A stretch of DNA of 64,000 bases from contig NZ_VZCB01000076.1 of NCBI RefSeq assembly GCF_009494395.1, positions 1-64,000 on the forward strand, written 5' to 3'. The notes beneath the pieces are model-generated. The model was not told where the DNA came from and ran no database searches. It saw only the letters and a program-made list of their open reading frames with translations. Each line of letters starts with the position of its first letter. The stretch's first letter is position 1. The position numbers and the translations under genes were made by a program. Source of the DNA: Segatella copri. GTDB lineage: Bacteria; Bacteroidota; Bacteroidia; Bacteroidales; Bacteroidaceae. Of the stretch, positions 45,220 through 53,374 are shown piece by piece.

Positions 45220-46617
45220 ATGTTGAAATTACTGTTAAGGTTATGGTGGCTGCAGCAGCGCCGTAACTTCCGCAAGAGAGACGCCTTCGTGGCTTGCTAC
45301 ATCATCACCCTGTATGTGGTGATGGGCTTCTGCTTCTTCCAGGGCTTCACCGAGAGTGGAGGAGAACTGAAGGGAGAGGACATGCCGGCAATGTTGGGTC
45401 CGGGCATCGTAATCGGTATGCTGATTCTAGACATCATCATGAAGATGGTGATGAAGAGGGACATCACGGCGATGGATGATTATGTGAAGTCGCGCCCTGT
45501 GCCAGAGAAAATCTGGAATAAGTTCCTGCTCACTACCAATCTCGTGAGCATCTGGAACTATGTGCTTCCGGTGTTTGCGCTTCCAGTGTTCATCTATCTC
45601 TTGCCGGCAGGTGAGGCTGTAGCCAGCTTTTTCCTGTTCCTGGAGTTCTCTTTTGTCAACGGCATCTATATCACCTGTTACCGCAAGGCTACGAAGTGGA
45701 TTCTGAAATGGCCTTTGATATTGGGATGGATGGGAATGTATGCCGTGCTGATAGGATATTTGTTAGTGGCTTTCTTCTTCCCAGTATATATGGGATGGAT
45801 AGGTTTCTTCTTCCTTGCTGGAGCGGTATTCACCGGACTTACCGCCTATCTCTATCACGAAAAGATTTATAACGAGCAGAAGCAGAAGGTTTCCAAGTTC
45901 CGTGGCTTCAGCCATGTCAACCTCTTCAGTCTGCAATATATCGGCACATTGAGAGCAAAGCGTTCCCGTACGATGGTGATTATGGTTACTGCCGTCTTCC
46001 TCTTCGATGCCTATCTCTTTGCCCTTCTTCCTGCAGAAGCGGGACAGGAGATAGGGGACAAGGTGGCTATGACTACCCTCTATGTGGCAGGTGCCATCCT
46101 GCTGCCATCGGTGGTATTATCGCAATGGACCTTTGGTATTGAGGCAAACTTCTTCCATGGTTTGATGACCAAGCCGGTAAAGGTGAAGCAGATGCTGCAG
46201 AATTGCTTCTATTATTATATGGTAGTGAGTGCGATTGCCTTGTTGCTCACCCTTCCGTTCCTTTTCCTGCAGGCAGGAATCGGAATCCAGGTGCTTATCG
46301 GCGGTTTCTGTCTGGCAGTATTCATCAATCTCTTCAATCTGCCTACGGCACTCTTCTCTTCCCGTCTGGAGATATTCCAGACTTCCATGTTCAGCATGCA
46401 GGGAGCGAATCTGAAGATCAATCTTTATGCCATCGCCTTCCTCTTCCCGCTGGCAGGTGTCGCTGCCATCTATCATTTCTTTGGCGAGACGGCATGGTTT
46501 ATCACCTGCATAGCGCTGGCAGTCATCAGCATTGCCATCCACAAATGGTTCATCGCCAAGATTGCTGCCATCTTCGAGAAGAACAAGTACAAGCGCATGG
46601 AGAAGTTCATGAGTTAA
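45220..46617 (+). CDS. ABC transporter permease, DUF5687 type
   Basis: A 465-residue inner-membrane protein with about 12 hydrophobic segments, matching the DUF5687 family (opening LRLWWLQQRRNFRKRDAFVACYIITLY). Base composition is GC-richer than in the RiPP locus upstream. Partner of the ATPase gene at 46752, from which a 134-bp repeat-rich gap separates it. Substrate unknown; drug or peptide efflux is possible. Confidence 0.85.
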   Translation: MLKLLLRLWWLQQRRNFRKRDAFVACYIITLYVVMGFCFFQGFTESGGELKGEDMPAMLGPGIVIGMLILDIIMKMVMKRDITAMDDYVKSRPVPEKIWNKFLLTTNLVSIWNYVLPVFALPVFIYLLPAGEAVASFFLFLEFSFVNGIYITCYRKATKWILKWPLILGWMGMYAVLIGYLLVAFFFPVYMGWIGFFFLAGAVFTGLTAYLYHEKIYNEQKQKVSKFRGFSHVNLFSLQYIGTLRAKRSRTMVIMVTAVFLFDAYLFALLPAEAGQEIGDKVAMTTLYVAGAILLPSVVLSQWTFGIEANFFHGLMTKPVKVKQMLQNCFYYYMVVSAIALLLTLPFLFLQAGIGIQVLIGGFCLAVFINLFNLPTALFSSRLEIFQTSMFSMQGANLKINLYAIAFLFPLAGVAAIYHFFGETAWFITCIALAVISIAIHKWFIAKIAAIFEKNKYKRMEKFMS

Positions 46618-46751
46618 GTGAAGAGTGAAGAACGAAGAGTGAAGAAACAACGTTCGGCGGCCGAAGGGAAAGCCAATTCAATAGCTTTACTAATCATAAA
46701 GTTCAAAGTTCAAAGCTCAACGTTCAAAGTAACAATAAAGTTCAAAGTAAT
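46618..46751. repeat. Short GAAGAGTG remnant and 7-bp tandem repeat
   Basis: GTGAAGAGTGAAG-type units at 46619-46646, then five imperfect 7-bp units of AAAGTTC at 46698-46730 and another at about 46738. The gap lies between two cotranscribed genes. Confidence 0.55.
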
Positions 46752-47459
46752 ATGATTAAGATTCAGAATCTCAAAAAGATATATAATGGCAATACCGTAC
46801 TCGATATTGATAATCTGGGTGTTGCAAAGGGCGAGTTGATAGGACTCGTAGGTAATAATGGTGCGGGCAAGACCACCTTGCTCCGTCTGATTCTCGACCT
46901 GATTCAGGCAGATGATGGTTTCGTGGAAAGCAATGGACAAAAGGTGAACGAGAGTGAAACCTGGAAGGAATATACCGGCAGTTACATCGACGGCAGATTC
47001 CTCATCGACTTCCTCACCCCTGAGGAATACTTCGATTTCATCGCTGATGTTTATAACATCGACGATGAAACCCTGCAGGAGCGACTGGCGCAGTTTGAGG
47101 GCTTTATGCACGATGAAATCATGGGAACCAAGAAGTATCTCCGTGATTTCTCTCAGGGCAACCGACAGAAGATTGGCATCATTGGAGCGATGATCATCAA
47201 TCCGAAGGTTCTTCTCCTGGATGAGCCGTTCAACTATCTCGACCCATCTTCTCAGATGACTATCGCCCACATGATTCAGCGCATCTGTAAGGAACAGGGC
47301 ACCACGGTCATCATCTCCAGCCATAACCTCAACTTCGTTGCCGACATCTCCACCCGCATCCTTCTGCTGGAGAAAGGCAAGCTGGTGAAGGATCTTCCGA
47401 ATGCTGATGGCGCTGCCATCGCCGAACTCAACGAGTACTTCGGTATTCAGGCGGAATAA
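46752..47459 (+). CDS. ABC transporter ATP-binding protein
   Basis: A 235-residue ATPase: Walker A GNNGAGKTTLLRLIL (about 35), signature DFSQGNRQKIGI (about 137), Walker B VLLLDEPFNYLDP (about 155), H-loop IISSHNLNFV. It powers the permease encoded at 45220. Followed by a terminator at 47495. Confidence 0.93.
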   Translation: MIKIQNLKKIYNGNTVLDIDNLGVAKGELIGLVGNNGAGKTTLLRLILDLIQADDGFVESNGQKVNESETWKEYTGSYIDGRFLIDFLTPEEYFDFIADVYNIDDETLQERLAQFEGFMHDEIMGTKKYLRDFSQGNRQKIGIIGAMIINPKVLLLDEPFNYLDPSSQMTIAHMIQRICKEQGTTVIISSHNLNFVADISTRILLLEKGKLVKDLPNADGAAIAELNEYFGIQAE

Positions 47460-47494
47460 AACATAATTTTACACATAGATAAATCTCTCTCTCT

Positions 47495-47540
47495 GAATCG
47501 CCAGCGAAGCAACAGAATAGCTTCCTGGCGATTCTTTATT
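47495..47540 (+). terminator. Terminator of the ABC operon
   Basis: GAATCGCCAG and GAAGC pair with GCTTC and CTGGCGATTC (47495-47534), then TTTATTTTA. Confidence 0.85.
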
Positions 47541-47599
47541 TTAAAATCCAGTTCTTTCACTCTGTCTGTAAAGTATGGAGCATCAACAAATGAGCCCTA

Positions 47600-47908
47600 T
47601 TTAAATGCGAAAGAAGGCTTATTCCACTTTTTGCCTGGCTATGGCACAAAGTTGCCCTTAACTGGGGCAATATTGTGCCATTGCCAGGCATAAAATAATA
47701 CGTCGGGAGATAAATTTCAATAGGACTGTTACTACGATTCGGCAGAAGCTTTCTGGTTGCAGGTGGAGTCGGTTTGCGTGAGAAAAACCCTACTCTCGAT
47801 TTCACTCTTCACTCTTCACAGATTCGCCTGAAACCCCGATAAACACTGGGGTTGCGAGAGGTGAAGAGTGCTTGCTCACTCTTCACAACTCTTCACCACT
47901 CTTCACCT
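47600..47908 (-). repeat. Interspersed repeat, copy 2 (inverted relative to copy 1)
   Basis: Read on the minus strand, this follows copy 1 (65-356) from the GTGAAGAGT array through the second GTGAAGAGTGAAGAGTG block to the hairpin (47633-47689). The hairpin differs at a few loop and stem bases, some of them compensating. Identity is high at the array, the ATCGAGAGTAGG segment and the CTCCCGACGTATTATTT segment. Confidence 0.8.
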
Positions 47909-47923
47909 TATTGCGAAGCTCGG

Positions 47924-47982
47924 TCATCATTGATGACAGGAGCTGGTCATAATAGATGATTGGTGCTGGTCATAATAGATGA
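47924..47982. repeat. 23-bp periodic array TCATAATAGATGA
   Basis: Units TCATCATTGATGA, TCATAATAGATGA and TCATAATAGATGA start at 47924, 47947 and 47970, exactly 23 bp apart. Each is an imperfect palindrome (TCAT/ATGA). Similar in style to the 22-bp array at 365. Confidence 0.65.
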
Positions 47983-48024
47983 CCGAACCATTGCTTATAT
48001 GATGCGTTTTTAAAAAATGATGAG

Positions 48025-48127
48025 GGTGAAGAGTGGTGAAGAGTGGTGAAGAGTCAGCTCAACTCTTCGCCGCCATAAGTGTCTCACACACAAAAGCTTA
48101 CATTATGAATGTGAAGAGTGAAGAGTG
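48025..48127 (+). repeat. Interspersed repeat, copy 3 (left part only)
   Basis: Three GTGAAGAGTG units, about 60 bp with an inverted half array, then GTGAAGAGTGAAGAGTG, as in copy 1. The hairpin half is absent. It faces copy 2. Confidence 0.65.
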
Positions 48128-48202
48128 TTTTTGAAAGTAGCTTTCTATGCATCGGGTGCTTGTAAATGGTTAAAAATTCGTGACTTATGGGCTGTCGGGC
48201 AG

Positions 48203-48229
48203 TTTGTCCGGACAAATTGAATTTGTCCG
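48203..48229. promoter_or_regulatory. TTTGTCCGGACAAA palindrome and half site
   Basis: A perfect 14-bp palindrome at 48203-48216 and a further TTTGTCCG at 48222-48229. A second perfect inverted repeat, AGTCATA-aaac-TATGACT, is at 48288-48305. These may be operators for the gene at 48400. Otherwise 48128-48399 holds only a weak -7 box (TAACTTCG, 48366-48373). Confidence 0.45.
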
Positions 48230-48399
48230 TGTTATTTTCTTTGCCTTTTAACTCTATGTTTTCCACTTCGGAACTCATAGACTTAGGAGTCATAAAACTA
48301 TGACTTGTTTTTGTTAACATTGAAATTTTTCGATGAAAACCTTTGCATATATGCATTTTTCTTCGTAACTTCGCAGCGGAATATAAAAAAAGAAAAGCT

Positions 48400-49539
48400 A
48401 TGGAAGAGATTAGAAAATATCCGGTGGGCATACAAACCTTCTCTGAGATACGAGAAGAAAACTATGTGTATGTGGATAAAACTAAGTATATTGTGGATTT
48501 CATAAGAAATGGATCCAAATATCTGTTTCTGAGTCGCCCAAGACGATTCGGAAAGTCTCTTTTTGTCTCTACGCTTCAGGCTTATTTTGAAGGAAGAAAG
48601 AATCTGTTTGATGGGCTTGCCCTTGGGGATTATGAGAAGGAATGGGTAAAGTATCCGGTTTTTCATTTTGATATGAGTACGGCAAAGCACATGAATCCTG
48701 CTGACTTAATCAATGAATTGGAAGGTAAGCTAAGCCAGTTGGAACAAATCTATGGTACAGAAGATTGGGCTATTAAGGCTAATCAGCGTTTGGAATGTCT
48801 GGTAAAACGTGCTTATAAGCAGACGGGGCAGAAGGTAGTCATTCTCATTGATGAGTATGATGCTCCATTGCTGGATGTCGTGCATGAGAAGGAAAATCTG
48901 GTAGAACTCCGTTTGATCATGAAGAACTTCTATAGTCCTATTAAATACTTGGACCCTTGGTTGCGTTTCGTCTTTATTACTGGTATTACCAAGTTCTCTC
49001 AATTAAGTATCTTTAGTGAAATCAACAACCTGGATAATATCAGCATGTTCGACCAGTATTCTGCTATCTGCGGTATTAGTAAGACGGAACTTCTGAATGA
49101 TATGAAGCCGGATGTGGAGTTGTTGGCAAAGCATTTAGGCAGAACCTTGGAAGAAACAATAGGTGAACTTACGTCATATTATGATGGCTATCATTTCAGT
49201 GATCATTCAGAAGATATATTCAATCCTTTCAGTCTTGTGAAGGCCTTGAAGAACAAAAAGGTTTCGGCTTATTGGTTCAGTTCCGGTACGCCAAGTTATC
49301 TCATCAAGACTTTGCAGAAGTATCATGTGGGAGTAATGGATATAGAGCAGAAAAGTGTAGGGGTTGATGACTTTGATGTTTCGCCAGAGCAGATGACTTC
49401 AGCGCTTCCTTTGCTCTACCAGAGTGGTTATCTTACCATCAAGAAGTATAATCCGCTATTGCAATGCTATCAGCTGGGGTATCCTAACAGGGAAGTGCGC
49501 ATAGGAATGGAAATTATGATAGCCAAAAGCGAACGATAG
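48400..49539 (+). CDS. AAA-ATPase_like protein, truncated
   Basis: A 379-residue protein whose N-terminal AAA-ATPase_like domain is complete: Walker A region [16 protein letters not shown] (about 45), Walker [14 protein letters not shown] (about 145), [19 protein letters not shown]. Family members run to about 520 residues with a C-terminal PD-(D/E)XK-type domain (DUF1703). Here the frame stops after [17 protein letters not shown], where that domain should begin, so it looks truncated. The start at 48400 matches the family; the longer frame from 48343 does not. Accessory gene, function unknown. Confidence 0.75.
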   Translation: MEEIRKYPVGIQTFSEIREENYVYVDKTKYIVDFIRNGSKYLFLSRPRRFGKSLFVSTLQAYFEGRKNLFDGLALGDYEKEWVKYPVFHFDMSTAKHMNPADLINELEGKLSQLEQIYGTEDWAIKANQRLECLVKRAYKQTGQKVVILIDEYDAPLLDVVHEKENLVELRLIMKNFYSPIKYLDPWLRFVFITGITKFSQLSIFSEINNLDNISMFDQYSAICGISKTELLNDMKPDVELLAKHLGRTLEETIGELTSYYDGYHFSDHSEDIFNPFSLVKALKNKKVSAYWFSSGTPSYLIKTLQKYHVGVMDIEQKSVGVDDFDVSPEQMTSALPLLYQSGYLTIKKYNPLLQCYQLGYPNREVRIGMEIMIAKSER

Positions 49540-49585
49540 GGGATTGGAAGATAGAAGAAACATAAAAAATAGAAGATTTTGAAGG

Positions 49586-49622
49586 AAAGCCTCGGCTACT
49601 TTGATGTAGTCGGGGCTTTTTG
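49586..49622 (+). terminator. Terminator after the AAA-ATPase gene
   Basis: AAAGCCTCGGCTAC pairs with GTAGTCGGGGCTTT, then T. Confidence 0.85.
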
Positions 49623-49623
49623 A

Positions 49624-49722
49624 AACCTACATCATTTTTACATAATAAACTGGGGAACAAATATTATGTGAGAAATGATGTAAAAAGTTTGGCGGTTTGA
49701 ACAATTTTCGGTAATTTTGCAG
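49624..49722 (+). promoter_or_regulatory. Promoter module with long inverted repeat, copy 1
   Basis: Arms ACATCATTTTTACATAATA and TATTATGTGAGAAATGATGT, then -33 TTTG (49688-49691), 20 bp, -7 TAATTTTG (49712-49719). Copy 2 at 50524-50622 differs at only a few bases. Confidence 0.8.
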
Positions 49723-49754
49723 CTGTGATTAATAACAATTTAAATGGCAAGGTT

Positions 49755-50471
49755 ATGAAGAATATAAAAAAGTTTGTTTTGTTGGCATTGAGTTTGTGCA
49801 TTACTCTGTTTGCTACAAGTTGCAGTGAAGATGAAATGTCACAGGCTTCTTTTAACTCACTGAATATGCTCGATGAGAATCATGGCAAGACCCTGTTAGG
49901 TGAAACGGGAGTTTATATAAACGGCTCGATGAATTTCCGGTCTGACAGTTGGCAAGTAATTGATTTGGGAATTTCTTCAAGTTTTCCGAGTAAGACGATG
50001 CCAAATTTGGATAACTTGTCAAGCGAAATAAGCGTATTGCCAAATCACCGGTATGCATGTTGTAATACCGAAAATGTTTTGACTTTTCCTTCTCATAAGA
50101 ATGCATATGAGATAGGATGCAAATATTATCAGTTTGTGGTATCTTCTTTCTTGGAGAAAGAAACTGGCAAGGTTGGGGCTGTCGTAGAATATACGTCGTC
50201 TTTGTCTGATGAAAAAGAATTGCCTCAAAAAGATACTAACATAGGTAACTTGTTTGGGCTAGACGAACAATTGTCGTTTGATGCTCTTGGAGCAGAAGAA
50301 TATTGTTTTTTCGAAAAGAGTGAAGACTTTGCAATAAGTCTGTCTAATGGACATTTGAAAGTGGCTTTGCGTAAGTCTCCAAATGAACTCTATGGGCCTT
50401 ATGGCACATATTCGATATATCTACGCAAAGGCAATGTGTATACTAAAGTGACATTTGATGTCGATCTTTAG
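49755..50471 (+). CDS. Lipoprotein, DUF5036-like
   Basis: A 238-residue lipoprotein (signal ends LFATSC, Cys about 23). C-terminal part LYGPYGTYSIYLRKGNVYTKVTFDVDL resembles DUF5036 proteins of Bacteroidales, but I am not certain. I chose the ATG at 49755 because the frame's first ATG (49725) would leave almost no leader after the -7 box. Driven by promoter module copy 1. Role unknown. Confidence 0.65.
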   Translation: MKNIKKFVLLALSLCITLFATSCSEDEMSQASFNSLNMLDENHGKTLLGETGVYINGSMNFRSDSWQVIDLGISSSFPSKTMPNLDNLSSEISVLPNHRYACCNTENVLTFPSHKNAYEIGCKYYQFVVSSFLEKETGKVGAVVEYTSSLSDEKELPQKDTNIGNLFGLDEQLSFDALGAEEYCFFEKSEDFAISLSNGHLKVALRKSPNELYGPYGTYSIYLRKGNVYTKVTFDVDL

Positions 50472-50523
50472 CTTATATCAGCAAAGGTAGAAATGAAGAG
50501 ACTTGGTATTCCGGAAGAATAGC

Positions 50524-50622
50524 AAACCTACATCATTTTTACATAATAAACTGGGTAACAAATATTATGTGAGAAATGATGTAAAAGGTTTGGCGGTTTG
50601 AGCAATTTTCGGTAATTTTGCA
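50524..50622 (+). promoter_or_regulatory. Promoter module with long inverted repeat, copy 2
   Basis: Same as at 49624: palindromic arms, -33 TTTG (50589-50592), -7 TAATTTTG (50613-50620). It leads into the GLPGLI stub. Confidence 0.8.
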
Positions 50623-50640
50623 CCGAGATATTTTTAATTA

Positions 50641-50686
50641 ACTGAGCCTACTTTCAATAAACCTTACTTTTTAAAGTGGGCTCAGT
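50641..50686 (+). promoter_or_regulatory. Leader hairpin before the GLPGLI stub
   Basis: ACTGAGCCTACTTT (50641-50654) pairs with AAAGTGGGCTCAGT (50673-50686), 14 bp with one G-U pair, right after the likely transcription start. Confidence 0.6.
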
Positions 50687-50728
50687 AAATGACAAAGATA
50701 TTTCTTTAAACTTAAAGGTTATATTAAT

Positions 50729-50857
50729 ATGTTTGTTAAGAGATTTTTTATAAGTATATCCATGTTGTTCTTTGTTACGCTTCTGTTGCAAGCTAAGAAC
50801 AATGTGATAGACAGTGGGCAATATTTTAGACCTTTTAAATCTGAGGGGCAATTATAA
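50729..50857 (+). pseudogene. Truncated GLPGLI protein (signal peptide and 20 residues)
   Basis: A 42-residue frame: signal peptide (FFISISMLFFVTLLLQA) then KNNVIDSGQYF. It matches the N-terminus of the GLPGLI protein at 54436 (ILISISVLFFYALLLQAKNEVIDHGQF), then diverges and stops. It looks like the remains of a deleted GLPGLI gene, though a short secreted peptide cannot be excluded. It has its own promoter module and leader hairpin. Confidence 0.7.
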
Positions 50858-50901
50858 GTGCTTGTTTCTTAGAATTATATGTAATTTGTGCAATGGCATA
50901 G

Positions 50902-50949
50902 AAATAGACCTATTTTGTTTGGATGAAGTCAAAAAACTATGTAATTTTG
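50902..50949 (+). promoter_or_regulatory. Promoter and operator of the satellite operon
   Basis: Palindrome AAATAGACCTATTT (50902-50915), 2 bp, -33 TTTG (50918-50921), 20 bp, -7 TAATTTTG (50942-50949): exactly the geometry of 35080-35127. Confidence 0.8.
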
Positions 50950-50993
50950 CAGCCGAGATTCAATAACATCTAAAAGGTAAGAATAAGAAGAAA

Positions 50994-53363
50994 ATGTTTA
51001 AAATGCATCAAGGTGTTTTTAGGTATATACTAAGTATTCTAGTGCTTTTGTTGTTCGCAATGAAAACACAGGCCCAAGAAGTGGCTGAACCTCTTGACTC
51101 TATCATAAAAACATTAAAACTAAAAGAGGTTGTTGTGAAGGCGAAGAAGATACGCCAATCAGGTGATACGATATCCTATGCCGCCTCTTCGTATATATCA
51201 AAGGATGATAAAGTCTTGGAAGATTTGCTTCGTAAAATGCCAGGTGTAGAGGTGATTGGTAATGGGCAGATTAAGTATAATGGCCAATGGGTGAATGAAT
51301 TTTATATTGAAGGGGCCGATATGCTTGGTGACAACTATGGCGAGGCAACGAAGAATTTGGATGCCAAGGCTATTGGCTCTGTGCAGATAATGGAGAATCA
51401 CCAGAACATTAAACTTTTTCAGGGAACAAAAAGTGGCAATGCGCCTGCTATGAATATAAAACTCAAGCAAACGGCAAAAGGTGCATGGACTGCCATGCTT
51501 TCTGTTGCGGTTGGCGGTCAGCCTAAGCTGGCGAGGAATATGACTGTTAACTTAATGAACTTCCGCCGCAATAGTCAAAACCTGACATTGCTTAAAACGA
51601 ATAATGTAGGTGATGATTTACGTAAGGAAATCAATGCCTCGTCTTCGCTGAATTCTGTTTTGGGTGCAGGAATATTGCTGCCCGATAAACCTGCTGTTTC
51701 TGATTTATATGCCTATAGGAATGATTCATATAGTGCCTCTATCAATCAGCTTTATAAGTTGGATAAGGACAGGACTTTGAGCTTTAATGTAAATTACCTT
51801 TATGATCAGGAAAAGCAAAATGCTACCGATGAAAGCCGTTATCTCTTGGATGATGGCACTCGATATGTTATACAGGAGTCTAACCAGGCTTTGGTAGGGC
51901 AGCATTTTGTTGGAGGACATGTCGCTTATAAATTGAATAGCTCCAAAAGTTATCTTAAAAACAATTTGTCGGTAAATGCTTCTTTTCCTAAGAATGAAGG
52001 CTTGGTGAATGATTTTGTCGCTCAGACTCTCTCTGGTCATAGTTTCTTGTTGAGTAATGTGATGAAGGCAAACTATAAGAAAAAGAATGGTGGAGTCGCA
52101 GATTTGGAATGGAAAGCTTCTTTTGCGGATAAGAGAGGGGTGCTGAATATATCGGAAACGAATATGAGCCAGTTACTGAGACAACGCAACTTCCAGAGTG
52201 AAGCTACTGGATCTTTGTTGGCTTTCACGATTCCTCATCTTATGTTTAATTTGAATGGCAAGGTCATGTTTGATTGGCAAAGGGTAAGTGCAGGATTGAA
52301 TTCTCTGTCGGATACTTCTGGCAGCGAACAGAAAACCTGGTTGTTGGGAGCTTTTGTTAGCCCTAAAATCCTGTTGCATTTTGGAAACAGACTGCAATGG
52401 CTGGTTTATGTGCCTGTTGGGGTGAAATATTATCATTCTGCTGATGGCTCTTTGGATTATGACAAGCGTTTCTTTTCGACTTGCCCATATTCTAATCTGA
52501 CATATAAACCTACTGGTCGCTTATCTTTCGACTTGACGACGATATGTGAGGAGTCGATGCCTTCTGTCTTGTCTCAGATGGTTTTAAAACATTTTGTGAA
52601 TTATCGTACGACAATGTCCAATCCTCATCAGGTAGAGATAGCTCCCAATCGCTCTGTTAAACTGGCGCTTACGTCAAGTTATAAGGATATTATTAAAATG
52701 TTGTTTGGTGGTGTTACTCTGTCTTATGTGGATGCTCGAAATGGTAATAGTATGGGGTATCAGGTGATAGACGATGTTGTCAATTATATCGTCCAGCCGC
52801 AATCTACCAAAAATAGAGTTTGGCAGATAGAACAAATGGTTTCGAAGGGATTCTTTCGATGGAATTCCAAGATAAGCGAATCTCTCAGCATAGGAACGTC
52901 CAGGAGTGAATACTATGTAGGCGGAGATTGTCATGATGGTCGGAGTGACTATCTGCAAGCTAAAATCTCGTATGTTGCTTCTGTATGGAAATGGCTGAAC
53001 CTGTCAATCTCTAATGATTACTCTGTGTCAAAACCATATACGGATGGAAAGGCAAGTGGGGATGTTTATAGAACTTTCATGAATGCTTCTTCTTTTACGT
53101 TTTGGTTGGGTAAGCAATTGAATGTGGTGCCCTCCGTGCAATATTATCATAACAATTACTTCTCATCAGGTCGCAACAATGTGTTCTTGAATACGGTGAT
53201 GGAGTATTATTGGGGTAATGCAACATTATCGTTGAAATGTACCAATCTTTTAGATAGTCGTACATTCCATCGTATAATAGACAATGGAATAACACGTTAT
53301 TCCGGTGAGTATCAATTACGGGGCAGGACAATCCTGTTCGGAATACGAATAAAAATCATATAA
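50994..53363 (+). CDS. TonB-dependent-receptor-like outer-membrane protein
   Basis: A 789-residue protein: signal peptide (LLLFAMKTQAQ), no regulatory-like domain, then the plug-like block (KEVVVKAKKIRQSGDTISYAAS..., LLRKMPGVEVIGNGQIKYNGQWVNEFYIEG) and a barrel. Same family as the proteins at 42412 and 57050. First gene of the satellite operon; the GLPGLI gene follows after 11 bp. The shared promoter with the precursor operon links it to that RiPP system. Confidence 0.85.
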   Translation: MFKMHQGVFRYILSILVLLLFAMKTQAQEVAEPLDSIIKTLKLKEVVVKAKKIRQSGDTISYAASSYISKDDKVLEDLLRKMPGVEVIGNGQIKYNGQWVNEFYIEGADMLGDNYGEATKNLDAKAIGSVQIMENHQNIKLFQGTKSGNAPAMNIKLKQTAKGAWTAMLSVAVGGQPKLARNMTVNLMNFRRNSQNLTLLKTNNVGDDLRKEINASSSLNSVLGAGILLPDKPAVSDLYAYRNDSYSASINQLYKLDKDRTLSFNVNYLYDQEKQNATDESRYLLDDGTRYVIQESNQALVGQHFVGGHVAYKLNSSKSYLKNNLSVNASFPKNEGLVNDFVAQTLSGHSFLLSNVMKANYKKKNGGVADLEWKASFADKRGVLNISETNMSQLLRQRNFQSEATGSLLAFTIPHLMFNLNGKVMFDWQRVSAGLNSLSDTSGSEQKTWLLGAFVSPKILLHFGNRLQWLVYVPVGVKYYHSADGSLDYDKRFFSTCPYSNLTYKPTGRLSFDLTTICEESMPSVLSQMVLKHFVNYRTTMSNPHQVEIAPNRSVKLALTSSYKDIIKMLFGGVTLSYVDARNGNSMGYQVIDDVVNYIVQPQSTKNRVWQIEQMVSKGFFRWNSKISESLSIGTSRSEYYVGGDCHDGRSDYLQAKISYVASVWKWLNLSISNDYSVSKPYTDGKASGDVYRTFMNASSFTFWLGKQLNVVPSVQYYHNNYFSSGRNNVFLNTVMEYYWGNATLSLKCTNLLDSRTFHRIIDNGITRYSGEYQLRGRTILFGIRIKII

Positions 53364-53374
53364 AATACTTCAAG

